From the NCBI GenBank assembly GCA_018267095.1, contig JAFDZC010000019.1:1-64000 (forward strand): a DNA stretch of 64,000 bases. Reading direction: 5' to 3'. The notes under the pieces are model-generated. The model had not been told where the DNA came from. It did not search any database and saw nothing but the letters and a program-made list of their open reading frames with translations. The translations under genes and the position numbers were made by a program. The stretch comes from Bacteroidota bacterium (GTDB lineage: Bacteria; Bacteroidota; Bacteroidia; Flavobacteriales; Flavobacteriaceae). How positions within the stretch are numbered: position 1 is the first letter of the stretch; each line of letters opens with the position of its first letter. Of the stretch, positions 27,001 to 34,410 are shown piece by piece.

Positions 27001-28427
27001 ACTTCATCGTTTGAAAGTTTTTGTTGGAGTGAAATATAACCCAATTGCGGATGAAAACTAAACTCGTTTGAATTGAGTTTTCTGGCGTTCTCAAGCTTTG
27101 AAAAATCCATTCCTTCTACCGGAACCACTACGTTAAACCCAGAACTGGCTGTGGCAATCTCACGGATATTCGAATTCAAAAAACCCGATCCGCCGGATGA
27201 ATTATCGATCAATCCCGGATCGTATTGATTGTTTTTATTGTCTGACGGACTATCAGCAGGCACTTTGAAAAAACCTGCAGGTGTAGGGTTGAGCGATACA
27301 ATTTCAGTGTCCGGATATGCCGATTGTTGCGATTCCCCCAAATCTTGAAGCGCGATGATGTTTCGCTGATTGTTGTTGGTGTTGTTGACGCGGTTTTGAC
27401 GATTGGTAATCCAAACTTCTATCCGTGTAATTTGAACTCGGCTGTCAATAAAAGGATAATTCTTTAGAGCTGCGTCATAGCGGTTTCTGAAGTATTGGGA
27501 CAAGAAAAAGTGACGGTCGTTATCATACTCCAAACCAAAAAAATCAAAATCCTGAATGGTTCCACCTCCTTGAGCCGTAACGGTTTTGGTTTGTGATTTT
27601 TGTTCAGAGAAAACCCCAGTAATTGTGGTTCGCCCAAATTGAAGCTGAGCTTTTACCCCAAAGAGACTTTGTGCCCCGCGAATAAGTGATCCGCTCAGTG
27701 GCATGCTCACATTACCGACTTCAATTTTTTGAATGATGTCATCTTCGTCAGGAGTGTATTCTAACTTAATTTGATTCTGAAACGAAAAAGTTGATTGTGT
27801 ATCGTAGTTAGCTGTTACTTTAAGTCTGGTTCCCACCTTACCCATGAGCGACATATTGATTCGCTGGTTAAAATCAAAGTTGATGTTCTGACGATTTTTA
27901 GGTGAAAAAGCCGGATTGTCTTGTTTGGTGTAACGAACTCCAAGATCAACCTCAACGGAACCGGTAGGTTTTACATCAATGGTGTTGCTTCCGAAAATCG
28001 ATTCAAAAAAACTTGAATTAACATAATAACGCGGAAGCAAGTTCTTTTTGGCTGCTTCTGAGCCTGCTTTTTTTCCGTCAATGGCATCCGATTTTTTCTT
28101 GTAGTATTCACGCATTGACTCACGAAGCATCAGTTGTTCGTACTCTTTAGGCGTTAGAATAATTGGGTAATTGATGTTGAAATCGTCTACCTTGTTGGTA
28201 TAGATATATCGATCGGTTACCGGATCATACGTATAAGCTTCAAGTATGCTGGGCGGATTGCTCAATTGTAAAGTTCCCGAGGAATATCCAGGCTTGATGC
28301 TGTCTTTTTCTTGTTCTTGAACTTGCTCTTGAACTTGAGCAAAGGTTGTCCCTTCAAAGAACAAAAAAAGCATCAAAACAAATATTTTGAATACCGGCGA
28401 TAAATTGCTTAAGTATCTTGTTTTCAA
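21093..28427 (-). CDS. sprA: SprA, outer membrane translocon of the type IX secretion system
   Basis: The 2444-residue protein has a signal peptide (about 1-31, ending TTFAQ). It is the right size for SprA/Sov, whose F. johnsoniae form is about 2400 residues and forms a 36-strand barrel translocating folded cargo. The mature N-terminus has a short QEQVQEQE repeat. Characteristic segments include PTGSVEVDLGVRYTKQDNP, FNFQPKAVEPLKN and the C-terminal barrel strand TNIRAGFTMRYNFGN. A proline/threonine/lysine-rich stretch around residues 1943-1972 (22512-22598) looks like an inserted linker. ruvA lies immediately upstream and gcvH downstream. SprA also supports gliding by exporting adhesins. At least two cargo candidates lie in this window. 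Confidence 0.96.
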   Translation of the reverse strand: MKTRYLSNLSPVFKIFVLMLFLFFEGTTFAQVQEQVQEQEKDSIKPGYSSGTLQLSNPPSILEAYTYDPVTDRYIYTNKVDDFNINYPIILTPKEYEQLMLRESMREYYKKKSDAIDGKKAGSEAAKKNLLPRYYVNSSFFESIFGSNTIDVKPTGSVEVDLGVRYTKQDNPAFSPKNRQNINFDFNQRINMSLMGKVGTRLKVTANYDTQSTFSFQNQIKLEYTPDEDDIIQKIEVGNVSMPLSGSLIRGAQSLFGVKAQLQFGRTTITGVFSEQKSQTKTVTAQGGGTIQDFDFFGLEYDNDRHFFLSQYFRNRYDAALKNYPFIDSRVQITRIEVWITNRQNRVNNTNNNQRNIIALQDLGESQQSAYPDTEIVSLNPTPAGFFKVPADSPSDNKNNQYDPGLIDNSSGGSGFLNSNIREIATASSGFNVVVPVEGMDFSKLENARKLNSNEFSFHPQLGYISLQQKLSNDEVLAVAYQYTIGDKVYQVGEFGNDGVDATQAGATDPGTGQLQAITTQALVLKMLKSNLTNVEKPVWNLMMKNIYQIPGAFQLEQQDFRFNILYSDPSPLNYISPVAGSPFPPNDPLHPENWVNNIPLLKVFNLDRLNSTNDPQVGGDGFFDFLPGLTVDTQNGRLIFSTVEPFGKLIFDKLKDAPTQNYNDPTTYNANQAKYVFRNMYRKTQSSALQDGSKNKYELRGKFKSSGGDGIPIGAFNVPKGSVVVTAGGRVLMEGVDYTVNYQAGRVQILDPSLQASNTPIQVSVENNSTFGQQTRRFMGVNIDHKFSDKFMVGGTLLKMTERPLTQKSTYGQESVNNTIYGLHANYATEIPFLTRMVNKLPFMDTDVPSNFSFRGEVAFLKPDTPKADKFNGESTLYIDDFEGSQTNIDLRSPLSWSLSSTPIKDTETTGNETPSPYNFNGESNNIDYGFKRAKMSWYSIDPIIYTKPGGISTDDISLNKTRRIFTREVYPNTDIAPGQVQIINTLDLTYYPKERGPYNNETSTNIANNAQANFGGIMRSLNSTNFEQANVEFIQFWVMDPYVGHGSLPATSDNVGKVYFNLGSISEDILRDGRKQYENGLPEAGSNQLYISTIWGRVPASQSLIYAFDVDGANRNAQDIGLDGMNDADEASIYTEYASESDPAGDNYEYFLQASGSVIDRYKRYNGTQGNSPVTVTDNNRGNSTLPDIEDINRDNTMDTFDAYYEYSVDIKPGIEVGNTRFVTDIRDTSAETSGSSFGESTPVRWIQFKIPVTEFERKIGSISDFTSIRFIRMFTTGFKDEVTLRFAALDLVRGDWRRYTNTLDSVLPPGTDTNVADDPTVFEVQSVNILENSNRSPIRYVTPPGVVREQLYNNNTIINQNEQSLSLRVSGEQGLEATDARGVFKNISVDMRQFKKLKMFIHAEAYAADTSMPLQDNEMVAFLRFGNDFTDNFYQVEVPLKVTAPGATSAEAIWPEANNLTIPLELLTQIKILSRQAPALGPNEIFYRYDDELDASYSGNMRIGVRGNPNFGLVRNLMIGIKNNTRTGRDAAGNPLISRPIKGEVWFNELRLAEMDNKGGMAAVANVDTNLADFATVSAMGKMSTVGFGSLEQGPNERSRENTQQYNVVTNLSLGKLMPKKWHINLPFNYSVGEETITPLYDPFNQDIKLDQVLDITASSAERSKIKDRAIDYTKRKSINFIGVKKERSPNQKQRVYDPENLTLSYSFNQVEKHNFEIEDYLDQQVNTTADYTFNFQPKAVEPLKNNKFLKKSSYLKMLSDFNFNYLPSNISFSASIIRQYNQQQFRQIDVAGIPLDPLYRRNYLFNYQYGFGYNLTKSLKVNYTASSSNIVRNYIDENNMPINSVTLFTDYWNTGEPNTHNHQLVVNYELPINKLPFLSFVKSTYSYTGDYSWQRASIAMSQLEVDGQTYNLGNTIQNAGSHKLNTALNMDSFYKYIGLTKKKTTPPKTTAPPKPGQKVVNTAQPAAAQNSFFKDALINTLTCFKTININYSENRGTVLPGYLPSVGFFGTSKPTLGFIFGSQADVRYEAAKNGWLTNYQDFNQSFTQVINRTLNLTANVDLFPDFKIDLSGDRTYVRNFSEQYDVSADGTYNPRSPYSTGNFAISTVLIKTAFSQSDENYSAAFQDFRDNRIKIADRLAENYYGSNIPRYGDNLHPIPTDPNDPQYATYVSNKGFPIGFGKNNQSVLIPAFMAAYTGTSASSVALNTFRDFPIPNWNIKYTGLMRYKFFKDNFKRLSIQHGYKATYTVNSFRSNFEYDKNPTGSDVGGNFYNKLLISNVNLVEQFNPLIRFDMEMKNSVKVLAEVKKDRSMSLSFDNNLLTEVRGMDYTLGLGYRIKDVIISSKLADNPTGIIKSDINIKIDGTYRNSKTIVRYLDYDNNKLSGGQNIWSVKVSADYSFSKNLTLLFYYDHQFSKAVISTSYPMTNIRAGFTMRYNFGN

Positions 28428-28430
28428 GTA

Positions 28431-29012
28431 TTATAAATTTTTTAATGCCTGTTTGATGATAGCTTCTACGCTGGCAGATGCGTCTTGTAAGACAATTTTG
28501 TCTACTACTTTCTCTGCCAATTTTTTGTTAAAGCCTAAAACTTCCAGTGCTGATAACGCTTCTTCTTTGTTTGTATTGTTGGCCACGCTCGAAACTTCAT
28601 CCAAATCATAGAGTTTTAACACCTTGTCTTTAAGATCGAGTATAGCGCGTTGTGCTGTTTTTCCACCGATTCCCTTTACTGACTGAATCAGCCCGACATC
28701 ACCGCTGGCCAATGCCTGAATAATTTGTTTGGGCTCAAGCGATGAGAGCATGGTTCGCGCAATGTTGGCTCCGATGCCCGAAACAGACAACAACATTTTG
28801 AATATTTCGCGTTCTGATTTTTCAACAAAACCAAACAGCGTGTGCGCATCTTCTTTTACTTGAAGATACGTGTATAATTTGATGTAATCTGTCGCGGGAA
28901 GCAAACTGTATGTATGCAATGAAATATGAATCTGATAGCCCACGCCACCACAATCTATGACGACCTCAGTAGGTGATTTTTCAACCAATTTTCCTTGAAT
29001 ATGCGCTATCAT
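28431..29012 (-). CDS. ruvA: Holliday junction branch migration protein RuvA
   Basis: The 193-residue protein has an N-terminal OB-fold (1-62, MIAHIQGKLVEKSPTEVVID), helix-hairpin-helix motifs (GIGANIARTML near 78 and GIGGKTAQRAI near 113) and a C-terminal RuvB-binding three-helix domain (about 145-193). RuvA tetramers bind four-way DNA junctions and load the RuvB motor. Length is normal (E. coli 203). It ends 3 bases before sprA starts, so sprA may be co-transcribed from upstream of ruvA. That is an odd functional pairing. Confidence 0.96.
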   Translation of the reverse strand: MIAHIQGKLVEKSPTEVVIDCGGVGYQIHISLHTYSLLPATDYIKLYTYLQVKEDAHTLFGFVEKSEREIFKMLLSVSGIGANIARTMLSSLEPKQIIQALASGDVGLIQSVKGIGGKTAQRAILDLKDKVLKLYDLDEVSSVANNTNKEEALSALEVLGFNKKLAEKVVDKIVLQDASASVEAIIKQALKNL

Positions 29013-29074
29013 TATCTCTTTAAAGCAGTTCCAAATATAACAAAAAACTTTAATTAGCCTTTTGCACGGGCTGC

Positions 29075-31372
29075 TTAAAATTTAATATTAAAATTCTTTA
29101 ATTTTTTTATCTTTTCTTGAGCATCAACAACCGCTACCGCAGCCATATTGACCATCTCTTCTACACTGGCACCTAATTGAAAAATATGCACCGGTTTGTC
29201 AAGCCCCATTACTATTGGCCCAATCGAATCAACTTTATACAATTCTTTGAGCAATTTATAGGTAATATTGGCCGATTCCAAATTCGGAAATATGAGCGTG
29301 TTGACTTTTTTTCCGGCGAGTTTTGAAAACGGAAACTTCGCCTTGAGCATATCGGGATTCAAAGCAAAATCTGCTTGAATTTCACCATCCACTACCAAAT
29401 CCGGGTAGTAATTATGCAAATAAGAAACCGCTTCACGTACTTTGGTAGCACTCAAATCAGAAGCGGAACCAAAATTTGAAAATGAAACCATCGCAATCAC
29501 CGGCTCCATACCAAACATACGAACAGTTTTGGCGGTCATCAGGGCAATTTTGGCCAAATCATCAGCCGTCGGATTCGGATTAATGGCCGTATCAGACAAA
29601 AACATCGGTCCGCGATTGGTCATCATCATATTGGTGGTAGCAATGAGCGAAATTCCCGGCGCTTTACCTATGAGTTGCATGATGGGCTTCACCGCTGACG
29701 GGTAACTGCGCGAATAACCCGTTACTAGTGCATCGGCTTCGCCTTCATTGACCATCATCGCTGCAAAATAGTTGCGCTCACGCATCCATTTTTGAGCGTC
29801 AAGCAACGAAATTCCTCTGCGTTGGCGCGATTTCCAAAAGATATCGGCATAACGCAATCTTCGCTGATCTTCTTCTTTGGTTTTCGGGTCATAAATCGGC
29901 ACATCCGCATCAAAGCCCAACTCTTCTTTGAGCTCTAAAATGAGTTCGCGGTTACCAAGCAAAATGGGTTTTCCGATGCCTTCTTCATGAACAATCTGAG
30001 CCGCTTTGAGTACGTCGAGATGATCCGCTTCGGCAAAAACCACTCGCTTCGGATCGGTCTTGGCGCGGTTGGTGAGCAATCGCACCATTTTGTTGTCAGA
30101 GCCCAAACGCTCCATGAGTTGGTCTTGATATTCTTCCCAATCTTGAATGGGTTGCAGAGCCACTCCGGAATCCATAGCCGCTTTGGCCACAGCCGGAGCA
30201 ACCGTTGTAATTAAGCGCGGATCAAAAGGTTTCGGAATAATATAATCGCGGCCAAATACTAATTTGGTTTCGCCATAAGCAATATTTACTTGTTCGGGCA
30301 CACTTTCTTTGGCCAAGGCAGCCAATGCGTGAACCGCGGCCATTTTCATTTCTTCGTTAATTTTGGTCGCGCGCACATCAAGCGCTCCTCTAAATATATA
30401 AGGAAAGCCCAAAACATTGTTGACTTGGTTCGGATGATCCGATCGGCCGGTAGCCATAATGATGTCATTGCGCGTGTCAATGGCCAATTGGTAATCAATC
30501 TCCGGAATCGGATTAGCCATCGCAAACACAATCGGATTGCTGGCCATATCGAGTAACATTTCTGGCGATAGAATATTTCCGGCTGACAAACCTAAGAAAA
30601 CATCGGCACCGACCATTGCTTCTGCCATAGTGGTTCCGGCCTTTCCGGAGGTATATCTTTTTTGCAAATCTGACAAATCGGTTCGCCCGTTGTGCAAAAC
30701 ACCTTCTTTATCAAACATGATGATGTTTTTGGGTTGCACGCCCAACATCACGTACAAATTAGCACAAGCCAACGCCGCCGAACCCGCACCTGAAACCACC
30801 ACTTTTACACGGTCAATTTTTTTCTCGGCCAACTCTAAGGCATTGAGCAAAGCGGCCGACGAAATAATCGCCGTGCCGTGCTGATCGTCATGCATGACCG
30901 GAATATTGAGCTCTTCGACCAATCGGCGTTCGATTTCAAATGACTCGGGCGCTTTGATATCTTCAAGGTTGATTCCTCCGAAAGTAGGAGCAATATTTTT
31001 GACTGTCTGAATGAATTCTTCAATGTCTTTGGTACCAACTTCAATGTCAAATCCGTCAATATCAGCAAAGATTTTAAAAAGCAAAGCCTTGCCTTCCATC
31101 ACGGGTTTAGAAGCTTCCGGACCAATATCGCCCAAACCTAAAACCGCGGTTCCATTAGAGATAACTGCGACTAAATTTCCTTTAGAAGTATATTTATAAA
31201 CGTTGTTGACGTCTTTGGCAATTTCTAAACATGGTTCAGCCACGCCCGGTGAATAGGCCAACGACAAATCACGTTGGGTTGCGTATTTTTTGGTAGGAAC
31301 GATTTTAATTTTACCCGGCGTAGGTTTGGCGTGGTATAGTAAAGCTTCTCTGCGTTTGCTGTTTCTGTTCAT
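29075..31372 (-). CDS. maeB: NADP-dependent malic enzyme with phosphotransacetylase-like domain
   Basis: The 765-residue protein starts at the ATG at 31372 (MNRNSKRREALLYH). The open frame continues to a TTG that is part of the -7 element and is not a start. Residues about 15-150 are the malic N-terminal domain (YSPGVAEPC, GLGDIGPEASKPVMEGKA). About 160-395 is the NAD(P)-binding domain (HDDQHGTAIISSAALLNALE, VVSGAGSAALACANLY). About 425-760 is a phosphotransacetylase-like domain with probable regulatory function, as in E. coli MaeB. It converts malate to pyruvate and CO2 with NADPH formation. Full length for the family. It is followed 62 bases later by ruvA. Confidence 0.95.
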   Translation of the reverse strand: MNRNSKRREALLYHAKPTPGKIKIVPTKKYATQRDLSLAYSPGVAEPCLEIAKDVNNVYKYTSKGNLVAVISNGTAVLGLGDIGPEASKPVMEGKALLFKIFADIDGFDIEVGTKDIEEFIQTVKNIAPTFGGINLEDIKAPESFEIERRLVEELNIPVMHDDQHGTAIISSAALLNALELAEKKIDRVKVVVSGAGSAALACANLYVMLGVQPKNIIMFDKEGVLHNGRTDLSDLQKRYTSGKAGTTMAEAMVGADVFLGLSAGNILSPEMLLDMASNPIVFAMANPIPEIDYQLAIDTRNDIIMATGRSDHPNQVNNVLGFPYIFRGALDVRATKINEEMKMAAVHALAALAKESVPEQVNIAYGETKLVFGRDYIIPKPFDPRLITTVAPAVAKAAMDSGVALQPIQDWEEYQDQLMERLGSDNKMVRLLTNRAKTDPKRVVFAEADHLDVLKAAQIVHEEGIGKPILLGNRELILELKEELGFDADVPIYDPKTKEEDQRRLRYADIFWKSRQRRGISLLDAQKWMRERNYFAAMMVNEGEADALVTGYSRSYPSAVKPIMQLIGKAPGISLIATTNMMMTNRGPMFLSDTAINPNPTADDLAKIALMTAKTVRMFGMEPVIAMVSFSNFGSASDLSATKVREAVSYLHNYYPDLVVDGEIQADFALNPDMLKAKFPFSKLAGKKVNTLIFPNLESANITYKLLKELYKVDSIGPIVMGLDKPVHIFQLGASVEEMVNMAAVAVVDAQEKIKKLKNFNIKF

Positions 31373-31396
31373 GCTTTTGGGATTTATTCCGACCGA

Positions 31397-31404
31397 CAAA
31401 GGTA
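31397..31404 (-). promoter_or_regulatory. -7 promoter element of maeB
   Basis: TACCTTTG on the minus strand ends 24 bases before the ATG at 31372. Its last three bases (TTG) are in frame with maeB and would mimic a start codon. Confidence 0.45.
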
Positions 31405-31448
31405 AAAGTCTGGCGGTAAAATAGAAACTTTTACGCTTGAATCTTTAC

Positions 31449-34298
31449 TTATTGCCCATTCTGATTTTGGGATGGCTGCGCAGCGGGTGCCGGAGCACTT
31501 GTATTCGGAGCTGATTGTCCGGATGAATTATCTAGAGGAGTTTTCTGTGCCGGTGCATTTTCGTTGTATTGGGTCTCTTCAATATCCTCTCCTTTTCGTC
31601 CTAATTTCACCTTCGGCGCATCTTTAGTTCCGGTAATGGTAAGCGGAATTCCAATGATGCCCAACGGCGGCAAACCCAAACGCATTTTGATATTGAGTTT
31701 TCCGTCAAAACTCGTGGTTCCTTCAATGCGCGGACGGAAACCGGCAAATTTAAACTTAAAACGTTCAATGGTGATGATGTTGTTTTTGATAGTCGTTTTG
31801 ATGTCCACTTTACTCACGTCGGGATTGCGAATCGCATCGGTATGGGTTTTATCGCTCACGGCTCCGAACATTCTAAAGCCTTTCATTTTTACTTGTCGTA
31901 CCGATAAAACACCACCGCCTTTGAGTGATGGATAAATGGGTTGCATATTCCCGTCGAGTTTACCGGCGACACGGTAATCCAACGAAACTTTCCCTTGGGC
32001 TTTTTCGGCAGCCGAAGCCATTTCGCGAAACATTTTGATTTCGACATAAGCGCGTTTGATGTCAAAATCTTCAGCTTTGATTTTAAAGTCAAAAGCAGCG
32101 CGCGCCAGCGTTTCACTGAGATAAGTCGCATTCATATTCACCGGGCAATCAATAATACTGAAACCAGTATTGACAAGGGAAAGTTTGCCTTTATTGATCG
32201 ATAAATTTCCGTGGGATTGGGTCAAATTCAAACCTTGAAAATCAACTTTAGCTGCGTTGGCTGTAAATTGTAAATCAAAATTCGGCGGAATCACCACCAC
32301 ACCGGTTTCTTTGGTTGCAGTTGTTGTCGCTTTTGCATCTTCTTTGGTTGTCGGTTGACCGGTTGCACCCGAGGTGAATTCATCAACGTTGATATAATTA
32401 GACGTCAAATTGAATTTTCCTTTGAGCACCTCGCGATCAGACAACACAAAATTGATGACGTTTTGCAAGTATCCGTCCATTTTAAAATCGGATGTGCCAT
32501 AAGCCGCCAAGAAATGATTAAAGAACATTTTGTCTTGAGCAAACTTAAATACACCCTGATTAATCACGAATGGTTTGGGCAGATATTGACTTTGGGTTCG
32601 GATATTTTTGAGCTCAAGGGTTCCGCTGTTTTTGAGTTTGTCATAACGTCCGGCCACTGCATCGCTCTGAACTCCTTTAAAGGCGACATCGGCTTTGATG
32701 TATCCTTTGACATCTAGGCCATCCACCGGAAAAACTTTGTAAACACGCGCCAAATCAACACTTCCTTTGGCTTTAAGGTTGTAGGCAACATCGTCAAAAT
32801 TCTTGAAACTCGCTTGCACGAAAAAAGGTTTTCCTTCAAAAGTAAACGATGCCGGATTGATAATCAATTGAGTTTGTGCAAAGGTTCCGTTGCCATTAAA
32901 CAGCGATGCCAAAAGGTTGATATGGGTAATCGGTTTTGGATAATACTGCGTTTGAATGTGAGCATTTTTGAGCAAAACCGTTCCTTTGGTGACCGGAAAG
33001 ATTGATTTTTCTTTGTTGTAAATTCCCTTAGAAATTACATTCATTTTGAGCAAACCACTGAGATCCATGTTTTGCAAACCGGCCGCTTGATCGAGTTTTT
33101 TGAGATCGAGCGAGGCCTGCAAATTAGCCTCGATGATTGGCTTTTTGAGCCCGCGCGCTTTGACAATCGCTTTGAGGTAATCTTTTCCGACATTGAAAAA
33201 CAACGAATCAACACTCACTTGGATGTTGTCAGGATTTAAAGCCGGGATTTTCGTGTCAAAATTCAAGAAAATATTCGACAGCGGATAGGGTGCGTTTTTG
33301 TACTCAATATGTCCGTCGCGAATTTTCATATTGAAGTTCATATCCGGACTTTTGTTTTGCGATGCGATGTATTGCCCTTTGAGCGAAAGACCAATATCGG
33401 TTGAGCCTTTGACTTTGGTTTTCTCAAGCCAAGTTACATATTCAGGCGGAAGCGCAGTAAAGAAATCGTTGAGTCGGCTATCGGTTGATTTGATGCTGAA
33501 ATCCATATCGTAACCGTTTTTGAGAAAGTCGAATTTACCGGTAAACTCAACGGGAAGTTTGTTGATTTTGAGGTTGTTTTGTTCAAAGATAAACGCCAAT
33601 GAATTCGTGTTGATTTTGGTAATCAAATCGGCTTTGACCTTTTTGTTTTGAAGATATTGTTTGTGGTCGTACGTTAAATTGAGCGAATCAATTTCGGCTT
33701 CGGTATAAATATCAAAAATCGCTTGATCTAAATCGCCTTTGCCAATGTAATTGAAACCTTTGGCATCGACGAGCATTTTTACAGACTCGTCATTGTAGAT
33801 GAGATGGCTGTTTTCAATCGCAATTTTTTCGAGTTTGAGCGATGTATTTGAATCTTTGCTCGAAGGTTTTTCGTCTTCAGAAACATAAACGTTGTAATTG
33901 GCCTGACCGTTTTTGTTGACATGCACATTCATCAGCGCGTTGGACAAAAAGATCTTATCAATTTTGACGGTACTGTCAAAAATCAAACTTTTGACGTTGA
34001 TTCCAAAGGCAATTTCTCCGGCCGAGACAAGTGTTTCGTTGCGGTACGGAGCCGATCCGTTGAGTTTAAAATCTTTGAGCGTTAAGGTCAGCGACGGAAA
34101 ATGATTGAAAAAAGACAATTCAGCTTTAGAGAAATTGAGCTGGCCATCTAAGCGTTCGTTGGCAAATTTCTTGACTTCTTCGGCTATTTTGCCCGGAAAT
34201 AGAATGGGCAGCAAAAACATCAACAACAAAATACTCAAAACAGTAACAACCGTTATCTTGAAGGCTTTGACCAATTTGCTCTTTTTTTCTTTTTCCAT
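31449..34298 (-). CDS. AsmA-family protein
   Basis: The 949-residue protein has one N-terminal membrane helix (about 10-31). A long beta-rich periplasmic region of AsmA type follows, starting near FANERLDGQLNFSKAELSFF, and the conserved C-terminal AsmA_2-like part ends near LPPLGIIGIPLTITGTKDAP. The tail (about 900-949) is low complexity, rich in proline, alanine, serine, asparagine and glutamine. AsmA-like proteins are thought to be bridge-like lipid carriers between the inner and outer membranes. The start codon lies only four bases after a TACCTTTG -7 element, so the message may be leaderless or nearly so. No partner genes are adjacent. Confidence 0.88.
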   Translation of the reverse strand: MEKEKKSKLVKAFKITVVTVLSILLLMFLLPILFPGKIAEEVKKFANERLDGQLNFSKAELSFFNHFPSLTLTLKDFKLNGSAPYRNETLVSAGEIAFGINVKSLIFDSTVKIDKIFLSNALMNVHVNKNGQANYNVYVSEDEKPSSKDSNTSLKLEKIAIENSHLIYNDESVKMLVDAKGFNYIGKGDLDQAIFDIYTEAEIDSLNLTYDHKQYLQNKKVKADLITKINTNSLAFIFEQNNLKINKLPVEFTGKFDFLKNGYDMDFSIKSTDSRLNDFFTALPPEYVTWLEKTKVKGSTDIGLSLKGQYIASQNKSPDMNFNMKIRDGHIEYKNAPYPLSNIFLNFDTKIPALNPDNIQVSVDSLFFNVGKDYLKAIVKARGLKKPIIEANLQASLDLKKLDQAAGLQNMDLSGLLKMNVISKGIYNKEKSIFPVTKGTVLLKNAHIQTQYYPKPITHINLLASLFNGNGTFAQTQLIINPASFTFEGKPFFVQASFKNFDDVAYNLKAKGSVDLARVYKVFPVDGLDVKGYIKADVAFKGVQSDAVAGRYDKLKNSGTLELKNIRTQSQYLPKPFVINQGVFKFAQDKMFFNHFLAAYGTSDFKMDGYLQNVINFVLSDREVLKGKFNLTSNYINVDEFTSGATGQPTTKEDAKATTTATKETGVVVIPPNFDLQFTANAAKVDFQGLNLTQSHGNLSINKGKLSLVNTGFSIIDCPVNMNATYLSETLARAAFDFKIKAEDFDIKRAYVEIKMFREMASAAEKAQGKVSLDYRVAGKLDGNMQPIYPSLKGGGVLSVRQVKMKGFRMFGAVSDKTHTDAIRNPDVSKVDIKTTIKNNIITIERFKFKFAGFRPRIEGTTSFDGKLNIKMRLGLPPLGIIGIPLTITGTKDAPKVKLGRKGEDIEETQYNENAPAQKTPLDNSSGQSAPNTSAPAPAAQPSQNQNGQ

Positions 34299-34302
34299 GA
34301 GG

Positions 34303-34310
34303 CAAAGGTA
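34303..34310 (-). promoter_or_regulatory. -7 promoter element immediately before the AsmA-family start codon
   Basis: TACCTTTG on the minus strand ends four bases before the ATG at 34298. If transcription begins 5-8 bases after the element, the mRNA has essentially no 5' leader. Confidence 0.4.
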
Positions 34311-34355
34311 AGATTTTCATTGACCTTTAAAAATAAAACCCAGCTGATTTTCAAA

Positions 34356-34385
34356 AGAAAAACCTCCCAAATGGAAGGTTTTTCT
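34356..34385 (-). terminator. Terminator after the secreted amylase gene
   Basis: On the minus strand AGAAAAACCTTCC, loop ATTT, GGGAGGTTTTTCT forms a 13-bp stem with one mismatch, ending in T-rich sequence. It starts 26 bases after the amylase stop codon. Confidence 0.8.
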
Positions 34386-34410
34386 GAAAAAAATATTAAC
34401 TAACTCTAAC

